A stretch of DNA of 64,000 nt from Arthrobacter nitroguajacolicus_D (GTDB taxonomy: Bacteria > Actinomycetota > Actinomycetes > Actinomycetales > Micrococcaceae), in NCBI RefSeq assembly GCF_031455195.1, contig NZ_JAVDSH010000002.1:558001-622000 (forward strand), given 5' to 3'. This document shows, piece after piece, positions 18,690 through 26,330 of this stretch. How positions within the stretch are numbered: position 1 is the stretch's first letter; every line of letters starts with the position of its first letter. Below the pieces are notes generated by a model, which saw only the letters and a program-made list of their open reading frames with translations, did no database searches and was not told the DNA's origin. The translations under genes and the position numbers were made by a program.

Positions 18690-20395
18690 GTTCCAAGAGG
18701 CCCCCCGCGCCGCCTCCACCCATCCCGGGTTTCAAATACATCAGCCTGCTGGGTTCCGGTGGCTTCTCGGATGTCTACCTATACGAGCAGGACAGGCCGC
18801 GCCGAAAAGTTGCTGTGAAGGTGCTTTTGTCGGACCTCAAGACCGAAGGGGCCCGCCGGCGCTTCGAGTCGGAGGCGAACCTGATGGCGCAGTTGTCGTC
18901 ACATCCTTACATTGTGACGATCTTCGAGGCCGAGATCACCGAAAACGGGCATTCCTACCTCGCCATGGAGTACTGCTCCAGGCCAAGCCTGGACGTCCGC
19001 TACCGCCGTCAGCGCTTCAGCGTGGACGAGGTCCTTGCCGTCGGTATCCAGGTGGCGTCCGCCGTCGAGACCGCGCACCGCGCAGGCATCGTGCACCGCG
19101 ACATCAAGCCAGCCAACATCCTGGTCACCGATTACAACCGGCCGGCGCTGACGGACTTCGGCATCTCCGGCACCATCGGTGCCGACACCGAGGACGACGC
19201 CGGCATGTCCATTCCGTGGTCGCCGCCGGAGCAGTTCCGCGGTGGCGCTGTTGAAGGTGTCCCGGTGGACATCTGGGCTTTGGGCGCCACCCTCTACACG
19301 TTGCTGGCTGGCCGTTCGCCTTTCGTCCTCCCGGGCCAGGACAACTCGCAGCGTGAACTGATTTCGCGGATTACCAACTCGGCCCTTCCGCGCCTGGGCC
19401 GTGCCGACGTCCCCGAATCGCTTGAGTTGGTGCTGGCTACGGCCATGGCGAAGTCCCCCGAATCGCGCTACTCCTCGGCGCATGCCTTCGCCCTCGCGCT
19501 GCAACGGATCCAGACCGAACTCAATCTCTCCGTCACGCCCTTCGAAGTGCTCGAAGAACCTGGCCACGGCGAGGAGCACCCGGATGACGACTTCGAGGAG
19601 ACCCGGGTCCGGAGCATCGCCTCCATCGATCCCGACGCTTCGGGAACTGCCACGACCGGATCCGCCCCAACGTTCCCGGCCCGCACCTTTCCGTCCACGG
19701 TTCCGGGCACCAGCCCGCAACCTGTGCAGCCCAAGAACCCGCCACAGACGGTGCAGACGCCTGCCCGTTTCCAGTCACCGCCGCAGTTCCGGCTTCCGGA
19801 CCACACGGCCAACCGTGCCCCGGCCGAGCCGGACACCGCCGAGTCAACTGTCCTCCGCGGCTGGCAGCCCTCCGGCAAACACGACGACGTCGACGCCACG
19901 GTCAGCCGCTCCGGCGCGCCATCGGGTGCCTCACCGGTTGAGCCCCAGCCAGTCGACCACGGCAAACGGAACCTGTGGTTGGCGGCAACCGGCGCAGCTG
20001 TCCTGGTGGTGGCCATTGTGGTGGGCGTGGTCCTGGGGGCTAATGCCCAACCCAAGGCCGCTCCCACTGAGACCAGCAGCAAGCCGCCCGTGGACGCATT
20101 GGGTGACGGCGGCGTTCCTGAAGTGACCGGCTTGCACGCTGAGAAGCAGTCCGGTGGCGGGGGACCCGCACTCATTATTTTCCGGTGGGATCACGTCGAG
20201 ATGAAGCCCGGGGACACCTTCAAATGGCGGACCAAGTCGGCCAAGTCCGATGGCCCCTACGAGTCGACGCTCGCCACCAACGCGGTGGTGTCGGGTACCA
20301 CCGCACCACCGGTATGTATTCAGGTCATCCTTGTCAGGGCTGACGGATCAGCATCACCCGGAGGACCAGATTCCATCGCTTGCCTGGACAAGTAG
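18686..20395 (+). CDS. Membrane Ser/Thr protein kinase with extracellular C-terminal domain
   Basis: This 569-residue Hanks-type kinase starts at a TTG overlapping the previous stop. The kinase domain spans about residues 16-280: glycine loop GSGGFSDV (23-30), ATP-binding Lys45, Glu63, HRD 137-139, DFG 157-159. A disordered juxtamembrane linker carries Thr306 (EETRVR), Thr388 (ESTVLR) and Thr405 (DATVSR), possible autophosphorylation and FHA docking sites. One membrane span (about 431-453) precedes a roughly 115-residue external domain that is not PASTA and looks FN3-like. In bifidobacteria a kinase called Pkb2 sits in a comparable cluster. It pairs with the PP2C phosphatase coded two genes upstream. 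Confidence 0.93.
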   Translation: MSSKRPPAPPPPIPGFKYISLLGSGGFSDVYLYEQDRPRRKVAVKVLLSDLKTEGARRRFESEANLMAQLSSHPYIVTIFEAEITENGHSYLAMEYCSRPSLDVRYRRQRFSVDEVLAVGIQVASAVETAHRAGIVHRDIKPANILVTDYNRPALTDFGISGTIGADTEDDAGMSIPWSPPEQFRGGAVEGVPVDIWALGATLYTLLAGRSPFVLPGQDNSQRELISRITNSALPRLGRADVPESLELVLATAMAKSPESRYSSAHAFALALQRIQTELNLSVTPFEVLEEPGHGEEHPDDDFEETRVRSIASIDPDASGTATTGSAPTFPARTFPSTVPGTSPQPVQPKNPPQTVQTPARFQSPPQFRLPDHTANRAPAEPDTAESTVLRGWQPSGKHDDVDATVSRSGAPSGASPVEPQPVDHGKRNLWLAATGAAVLVVAIVVGVVLGANAQPKAAPTETSSKPPVDALGDGGVPEVTGLHAEKQSGGGGPALIIFRWDHVEMKPGDTFKWRTKSAKSDGPYESTLATNAVVSGTTAPPVCIQVILVRADGSASPGGPDSIACLDK

Positions 20396-20440
20396 ACGGC
20401 TTATGCAACAAAATCACTGCCCACTGAGGAGGCACAGATC

Positions 20441-21145
20441 ATGGGGGATCTAGCAATAGATTTCTGTGGCGAATGGTACGAACCATCCGACGAGGACGTG
20501 TTCGACATCGGCCGCGAAGGCGACCTTGAGGTCGATGACAACCCGTACCTGCACAGGCGCTTCCTGCAGATTGCCCGTTACGACGGAATCTGGTGGCTCA
20601 GCAACGTGGGCAGCATGCTGTCCGCCACCATCGCGGACGGTTCCGGCGGCATGCAGGCCTGGTTGGCTCCCGGGGCCCGGATTCCGTTGGTGTTCAGCCA
20701 CACCAACGTGATTTTCACGGCCGGTCCCACCACTTACGAGTTTGCCGTGCATTTGAAGACCCCGTCCTTCCGCCACGAGGCACGCGAAGAGGACCAGGCG
20801 GGCGACACCACCATCGGGCCCGTGGTTTTTACCGATTCGCAGAAGGCCCTGATTGTTGCGCTGGCCGAGCCCATGCTTCGGCGTGACGGCACGGGTTTCA
20901 GCGCCATTCCGTCGTCCGCGGAGGCTGCTAAACGGCTGGGGTGGGCGCTGACCCGTTTCAACCGCAAGCTGGACAACGTGTGCGACAAACTGGACCGCGT
21001 AGGCGTGGTTGGCTTGCGTGGTGGAGCCGGGAAACTCGCCACTAACCGCCGTGCCCGGCTGGTTGAGCACGCCGTGACCTCACACTTGGTGACAGCTGCT
21101 GACCTGCACCTCCTTGAAACCATGACTGGAGCCGACGAAGCATGA
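20441..21145 (+). CDS. FHA-like protein with C-terminal winged-helix segment
   Basis: This 234-residue soluble protein lies behind a GAGGAGG site. The N-terminal half has FHA-like strands: a DIGREGDLEVDDNPYLHRRF segment, then a Trp-rich strand and an LPLVFSH-like region. It lacks the usual SxxH/NGT phosphothreonine signature, so it may be a degenerate FHA domain. The C-terminal half (about residues 130-234) reads as a helical wing: SQKALIVALAEPML, then AEAAKRLGWALTRFNRKLDNVCDKL, as in DNA-binding or dimerisation HTH tails. It could couple the phospho-signal to transcription or assembly; this is inference. It overlaps the ATPase gene start by 4 bases. Confidence 0.7.
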   Translation: MGDLAIDFCGEWYEPSDEDVFDIGREGDLEVDDNPYLHRRFLQIARYDGIWWLSNVGSMLSATIADGSGGMQAWLAPGARIPLVFSHTNVIFTAGPTTYEFAVHLKTPSFRHEAREEDQAGDTTIGPVVFTDSQKALIVALAEPMLRRDGTGFSAIPSSAEAAKRLGWALTRFNRKLDNVCDKLDRVGVVGLRGGAGKLATNRRARLVEHAVTSHLVTAADLHLLETMTGADEA

Positions 21146-24100
21146 AGTTTCGCCTGACCCTGCGGCGTGACCCGGCGGAAGCCAAGGACCTCGCTGTCAC
21201 AGTTGATGGCCGCGCCACCGTCGCGGACATCGCCACCGAGCTGTGGGCTGCGGACCCCGCGCGCAAGGGGACCGAACCGCCGTCGAACCTGTCCATCAGC
21301 GTCGATGAAGCGTTCGTCGGGGGCGGACTCTCCGGGCATGTCCTGCGGCCAACCGACAACCTGCTGGAGTCGGGGCTACGGCCCGGTTCCAAGGTCTCCC
21401 TTGCGCAGGTGAGTGAGCAGTTCGCTACCAACGGGCACGCCGACGGCCACAACAGGGGACCGGCGGCGGCAACGTTGCGCGTCATGTCAGGGCCCGACGT
21501 CGGCCGCGAATTTTCGCTGCCTTTCGGCACCAGCTACATCGGCCGGGACCGGGACGCGGACATCCGCCTCTCGGATCCGCTCACTTCAAAGCGCCATGCG
21601 CGGGTCACAGTGGGTGAAACCGTCGAGATCGTTGACACTAACTCGGCCAACGGTCTGCTGATGGACGGGTTGCCCGTCACCCGGGCAACCCTGGGTTCCT
21701 CCGATACAGTGACGCTGGGTGACACCACCGTGGGTGTGGTTGCCTTGTCGCGGAACCACAGTGGTGGACCTTCCTCGCCGCTGGTGGACTTCAACCGCTC
21801 GCCGCGGGTGCTGCCCAGGTTCGAGTCGCCCAAGCGTGTGCCGCCGGCCGGGCCGAAGCGTCCCGAGCACCAGCCGTTTCCGTACATCATGCTGGTGGCG
21901 CCGCTGCTGATGGGCGGTGTGCTTTTTGCCGTCACCCAGAACCTGCTCTCGGTGCTGTTCATGGCCATGATGCCGCTCTTCATCGTCGGCCACTATGTGG
22001 ACCACAAGATGCAAAGCAAGCGCCAGGCCAAGGAAGGCCACAAACAGTTCAAGGCGGCCATGCTGGCCTTCCGCGAGGACATCGACCGGCAGCAGAACAT
22101 TGAGCGGGCGGTCCGGCTGCAGGAAACGCCGTCCGTCAGCGACACCGTGGACGCGATCTATAAGCTGGGCCCCCTCCTGTGGACCAACCGGCCCGAACAC
22201 CAGCATTTCCTGGGCGTGCGGTTCGGGCTGGGCTCGGCGCCGTCCCGTATCCAATTCGAGGAACCCGGCGCGAACGAAACCGAACCCCAGTACATGCGGG
22301 AAATCCAGGAGTGCCTGCAGCAGGTCCGCGTTATTGAGGGCGTCCCGATCGTTTCACAGCTGCGCACTTCCGGGTCCTTCGGCGTAGCGGGCGATCGCAG
22401 TGTGGTGGATGACGTCGCACGCGGCGTGGTGCTTCAACTGGTAGGCCTGCACTCACCGGCGGAGGTGGTTGTGGCGGCGCTGACCTCGGCCCGTTCACGG
22501 GAACGCTGGGACTGGTTGCAGTGGCTCCCGCACGTAGGCTCGGGCCACAGCCCCCTCTCAGGGGACCATCTGGCGGCCGGCCCCGGGGCAGGCGCGGCAC
22601 TGTTGTCCCGTCTGGAGAACCTTGTTGAAGAACGCGAGTCCATGGCCAAGGAACCGGGTCCGCAATTGCGTCCCGGACTTAAGGACGAACACGAGGAGCT
22701 CCCTGGTCCCGTTGTTCCGGCGGTTCTGGTGGTTGTGGAGGACGATGCTCCCGTGGACCGCGGACGCCTCACCCGCCTGGTGGAACGGGGCCCTGACTAT
22801 GGCGTCCACATCATGTGGGTTGCCGCGAATGTCCAGTCCCTGCCGGCGGCCTGCCGCGATTTCCTTTCCGTTGACGGCGACCACGGCACAACCACGGGCC
22901 AGGTCCGCCTGGGACGCCATACCTATCCGGTCAGTTGCGAAAGCGTCGACGCGGAGCTCGCGACGCAACTTGCGCGCATGATGTCACCTTTGGTGGACGT
23001 CGGAAACCCGCTCGAGGACGACTCCGACCTTCCGCGTGCTGTCTCCTACGCCACGTTGATCGGCAAGGAGTTGATGGACAACCCGCAGGCCGTTGCCGAG
23101 CGCTGGCAGGAGAACAACTCCGTCCACGCCACCGCCGTGCCGAACCGCAAAGACAACGGCAGCCTTCGCGCCCTGGTGGGTTCCAAGGGCGTGGAGCCGT
23201 TCTACCTGGACCTCAAGAACGAGGGACCGCACGCCCTGGTAGGTGGAACCACCGGTGCGGGCAAGTCCGAGTTCCTGCAGTCCTGGGTCATGGGCATGGC
23301 CGCCGCCTACAGCCCGGACCGTGTCAGCTTCCTGTTCGTTGACTACAAGGGCGGCGCGGCGTTCGCGGACTGTCTGCACCTGCCACACACCGTAGGCCTG
23401 GTCACCGACCTTTCGCCGCACCTGGTCCGCCGGGCGCTGACCTCGCTGCGCGCCGAGCTGCACTACCGCGAACGCCTCCTGAACCGGAAGAAAGCCAAGG
23501 ATTTGCTGGCGCTGCAACGCGAAGCAGACCCCGAAGCGCCGCCGTACCTCATCATCATCGTGGACGAATTCGCGGCACTCGCCACCGAAGTTCCAGAATT
23601 CGTCGACGGCGTGGTGGACGTCGCCGCGCGTGGCCGTTCCCTGGGCCTGCACCTGATCCTCGCCACCCAGCGGCCCGCCGGCGTCATCAAGGACAACCTG
23701 CGCGCCAACACCAATCTCCGGGTTGCGTTGCGCATGGCGGACGAAGTGGACGCCGTGGACATCCTGGGTGTTCCCACCGCCGCGTACTTTGATCCCTCGA
23801 TTCCCGGCCGTGGAGCCGCGAAGACAGGCCCGGGACGCATCCAGGGCTTCCAGACCGGCTACGCCGGTGGTTGGACCACGGAGAAGCCGCAGCGTCCCCG
23901 CATCGACATTGTGGAGATGGCGTTCGGGTCCGGGCCCGCATGGGAACCGCCGTTGGACCAGCACGGAGAGGACGAGCCTGCCGGCCCCAACGACATTGCC
24001 AGGATGACCGGAAACATCATCCGCGCAGCTGACGTATTGTCGATCCAGCCTCCCAGGAAGCCGTGGCTCAACGAACTCGCTACCACCTACGACTTCTCCA

Positions 24101-25596
24101 AGCTCCCGAACCCGAGAAGCGATGAGCGGCTCCTGCTGGGAGTCGCCGACGACCCCGCCCACCAGGACCAGCCCACCGTTTTCTACGAGCCGGACAAGGA
24201 CGGCAACATGGCCGTCTACGGTACGGGCGGATCCGGTAAGTCGGCAGCTTTGCGCAGCATCGCCATCGCCGCGGCCGTCACACCCCGTGGCGGACCCGTG
24301 CACGTTTATGGAATCGACTGTGGTTCGAACGGCCTGAAGATGCTCGACGGTCTTCCACACGTGGGCGAGATCATCAACGGCGACGACGTGGAAAGAGTTG
24401 GCCGGCTGCTCCGATGGCTCAAGGAAGTCGCTGACGATCGGGCAGCACGGTTTGCGGAGGTCCGCGCCTCAACAATCGTCGAATACCGGGAGCTGGCCAA
24501 CAGGCCGGACGAGAAGCGCATCTTCATCATGGTGGACGGTATGTCTTCCTTCCGTGAAGGGTACGAATACAGCAAACTGTCCGCGCTCTGGGACATCTTC
24601 CTGACCCTGGCCACAGACGGCCGTCCGCTGGGCATCCACTTGGTCGTGAGCGGTGACCGCACCAACTCCGTCCCGGCGTCGCTCCTTGCTTCCATCCAGA
24701 AGCGGCTGGTCCTTCGCCTCAGCTCCGAAGACGACTACATGACCCTTGACGTTCCCAAGGACGTCCTGAACGCCGCTTCGCCTCCCGGGCGTGGCTTGCT
24801 GGACGGACTGGAAGTCCAGCTTGCCGTTCTGGGCGGCAACTCGAACCTTGCCCTGCAGGCGCGGGAAGTGGCCAAGCTCAGCCAGGCAATGATCCGACAG
24901 GGCCTGGAGCAGGCGCCCCAGATCCAGCGGCTCCCCGAACTGGTGGACCTGGACATCCTGCCAGGCGGTGCTCCGGACAACCCGGTCATCGGCGTCGACG
25001 ACGAGACCCTCGGCCCGGCCGCCATTGCGGCCAAGGGTTCGCTCCTGCTTGCGGGACCCCCGGGTGCCGGGCGAACGGTGGCGCTGGTCACCCTGGCGTA
25101 TGCGCTGCGCCGCTCCAATCCCCGAACGGACCTCATCTACATAGGTTCGCGGCGCTCGGCGGTTGCGGACCTGAACATTTGGAGCCGGTCCTTGGTTGGG
25201 CCGGACGAGGTCTCGGATGTGGTTGACGACCTCATCGACAAAGTGTCCGACAATCCGGGCAGCATGGCCATTTTCATCGAGGGACTGACTGAGTTCACCG
25301 ATACTCTGGCCGAGTCCGGCGTCGGCCGGCTGGTGACTGCGGCGATCAAGGCCGACCAGTGGGTGGTAGGTGAGTCCGAAACGTCCACCTGGTCACAGGC
25401 CTGGTCCCTCGCCCAGCCGTTCAAGTCCGGGCGTCGCGGGCTGCTGCTGAACCCGGGAGACGTGGAGGGCGATTCCTTGCTCAACACCTCCCTTGGCCGT
25501 GTCAGCCCGGACTTCATTCCGGGCCGCGGGTACATCGTGGGCCGCGGAAAAGTACGCAAGCTCCAGATCGCCATGCCACCCGAGAATCGGGGCTAG
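21142..25596 (+). CDS. FtsK/SpoIIIE-type ATPase resembling EssC/EccC of type VII secretion, with N-terminal FHA domain
   Basis: The protein has 1484 residues. An N-terminal ubiquitin-like region (1-90) is followed by an FHA domain (about 112-200; YIGRDRDADIRLSD, SKRHARV, NSANG), two membrane spans (about 247-290), and three tandem ATPase domains. Walker A sites are GTTGAGKS (702-709), GTGGSGKS (1027-1034) and a third, GPPGAGRT (about 1305-1312), in which Arg replaces Lys. The first domain has a clean Walker B, LIIIVDEFAAL, and the ATQRPAG segment. The second has VDG where VDE would be expected. This order matches Firmicutes EssC and actinobacterial EccC motors. No WXG100 substrate gene is present nearby. 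It is coupled to the FHA-like gene by overlap. Confidence 0.9.
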   Translation: MKFRLTLRRDPAEAKDLAVTVDGRATVADIATELWAADPARKGTEPPSNLSISVDEAFVGGGLSGHVLRPTDNLLESGLRPGSKVSLAQVSEQFATNGHADGHNRGPAAATLRVMSGPDVGREFSLPFGTSYIGRDRDADIRLSDPLTSKRHARVTVGETVEIVDTNSANGLLMDGLPVTRATLGSSDTVTLGDTTVGVVALSRNHSGGPSSPLVDFNRSPRVLPRFESPKRVPPAGPKRPEHQPFPYIMLVAPLLMGGVLFAVTQNLLSVLFMAMMPLFIVGHYVDHKMQSKRQAKEGHKQFKAAMLAFREDIDRQQNIERAVRLQETPSVSDTVDAIYKLGPLLWTNRPEHQHFLGVRFGLGSAPSRIQFEEPGANETEPQYMREIQECLQQVRVIEGVPIVSQLRTSGSFGVAGDRSVVDDVARGVVLQLVGLHSPAEVVVAALTSARSRERWDWLQWLPHVGSGHSPLSGDHLAAGPGAGAALLSRLENLVEERESMAKEPGPQLRPGLKDEHEELPGPVVPAVLVVVEDDAPVDRGRLTRLVERGPDYGVHIMWVAANVQSLPAACRDFLSVDGDHGTTTGQVRLGRHTYPVSCESVDAELATQLARMMSPLVDVGNPLEDDSDLPRAVSYATLIGKELMDNPQAVAERWQENNSVHATAVPNRKDNGSLRALVGSKGVEPFYLDLKNEGPHALVGGTTGAGKSEFLQSWVMGMAAAYSPDRVSFLFVDYKGGAAFADCLHLPHTVGLVTDLSPHLVRRALTSLRAELHYRERLLNRKKAKDLLALQREADPEAPPYLIIIVDEFAALATEVPEFVDGVVDVAARGRSLGLHLILATQRPAGVIKDNLRANTNLRVALRMADEVDAVDILGVPTAAYFDPSIPGRGAAKTGPGRIQGFQTGYAGGWTTEKPQRPRIDIVEMAFGSGPAWEPPLDQHGEDEPAGPNDIARMTGNIIRAADVLSIQPPRKPWLNELATTYDFSKLPNPRSDERLLLGVADDPAHQDQPTVFYEPDKDGNMAVYGTGGSGKSAALRSIAIAAAVTPRGGPVHVYGIDCGSNGLKMLDGLPHVGEIINGDDVERVGRLLRWLKEVADDRAARFAEVRASTIVEYRELANRPDEKRIFIMVDGMSSFREGYEYSKLSALWDIFLTLATDGRPLGIHLVVSGDRTNSVPASLLASIQKRLVLRLSSEDDYMTLDVPKDVLNAASPPGRGLLDGLEVQLAVLGGNSNLALQAREVAKLSQAMIRQGLEQAPQIQRLPELVDLDILPGGAPDNPVIGVDDETLGPAAIAAKGSLLLAGPPGAGRTVALVTLAYALRRSNPRTDLIYIGSRRSAVADLNIWSRSLVGPDEVSDVVDDLIDKVSDNPGSMAIFIEGLTEFTDTLAESGVGRLVTAAIKADQWVVGESETSTWSQAWSLAQPFKSGRRGLLLNPGDVEGDSLLNTSLGRVSPDFIPGRGYIVGRGKVRKLQIAMPPENRG

Positions 25597-25685
25597 GATT
25601 TGCCGACGCGCAGGAGGATGTAGGAGGATTTCTCGAAACACCCCCAATTTCGGGGCGCCCCAACGCCCCAGCTGAGGTTACTTTC

Positions 25686-26291
25686 ATGCGACACTCCGTT
25701 GTCCCTGCCGTTTTCCTGGCCGCTGGCTTGCTGCTGGCACCGGCCGCCGCTGCCCAAGCTGTCCCCTGCGGAGAGAAGTTGACCTGCGCTCCCACCGGGG
25801 GAGTGGAGGGCCCGACGCCGACCCAACCGGGGCTGGCTCCCGAACTGGACCAGAAGCCCGCACCCAAGCCGGAACCGACCCGTGTACGCGAGACCCAGCC
25901 CGCGCCGCCACCGGTTGCGCCCGCCCCTCCCGTGCAGGTTCCCCAACAGCCGCCGGTGACGCAGTTCGTCACCGTGGCACCCCAGGTGGCCAATCCGGTA
26001 CAAAGCACGCCGGAACCAACTCAGGCCCCTGAAACCACGGTGGCGTCAGCAACGCCGTCGGCAACTCCCTCAGCGAGCCCCAGCACCGCAAGCCCGAGTC
26101 CCTCCAAGTCCTCCAACTGGAACACGCCCGTGGACAAGGGCCGGGCGACGCAGGCCGCAGTGTTGGCATCGAACTCCTTCACCGGGCCCAACCTGATGGG
26201 TTTGTTCGGCATCCTCGGTGGCGTACTGCTGGTGGGCTTGGGCGGATTGGGATTCGCGCTCTGGAGCAAGAACCGGCTCTCCTCCCACTAG
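25686..26291 (+). CDS. Secreted Pro-rich protein with C-terminal membrane anchor
   Basis: In this 201-residue protein of unknown function, a clear signal peptide (about residues 1-25, ending AAAAQA) is followed by a short segment with two cysteines (Cys28 and Cys34). A long Pro/Thr/Ser-rich stalk runs to about 150, and a C-terminal membrane span (about 170-195) ends in WSKNRLSSH. There is no LPxTG sortase motif, so it should stay in the membrane with its stalk outside. It lies 89 bp downstream of the EssC-like ATPase on the same strand and is probably the last gene of that locus. A role as an envelope partner of the motor or giant protein is a guess. Confidence 0.7.
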   Translation: MRHSVVPAVFLAAGLLLAPAAAAQAVPCGEKLTCAPTGGVEGPTPTQPGLAPELDQKPAPKPEPTRVRETQPAPPPVAPAPPVQVPQQPPVTQFVTVAPQVANPVQSTPEPTQAPETTVASATPSATPSASPSTASPSPSKSSNWNTPVDKGRATQAAVLASNSFTGPNLMGLFGILGGVLLVGLGGLGFALWSKNRLSSH

Positions 26292-26318
26292 CAGCGCTTT
26301 AATGTCGGTGGCTTGCGG

Positions 26319-26324
26319 CAAGAT
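26319..26324 (+). promoter_or_regulatory. Candidate -10 element of ligA
   Basis: CAAGAT has A at position 2 and T at position 6. The T is 7 bases before the GTG at 26331. No ribosome binding site precedes this GTG, so a leaderless mRNA is plausible. Confidence 0.35.
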
Positions 26325-26330
26325 AGACCT

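Noticed and set aside
3391..26291. Calling the locus a canonical ESX type VII secretion system
   Set aside because: No WXG100, EccB, EccD, EccE or mycosin gene is present. Only the motor resembles ESX/Ess parts.
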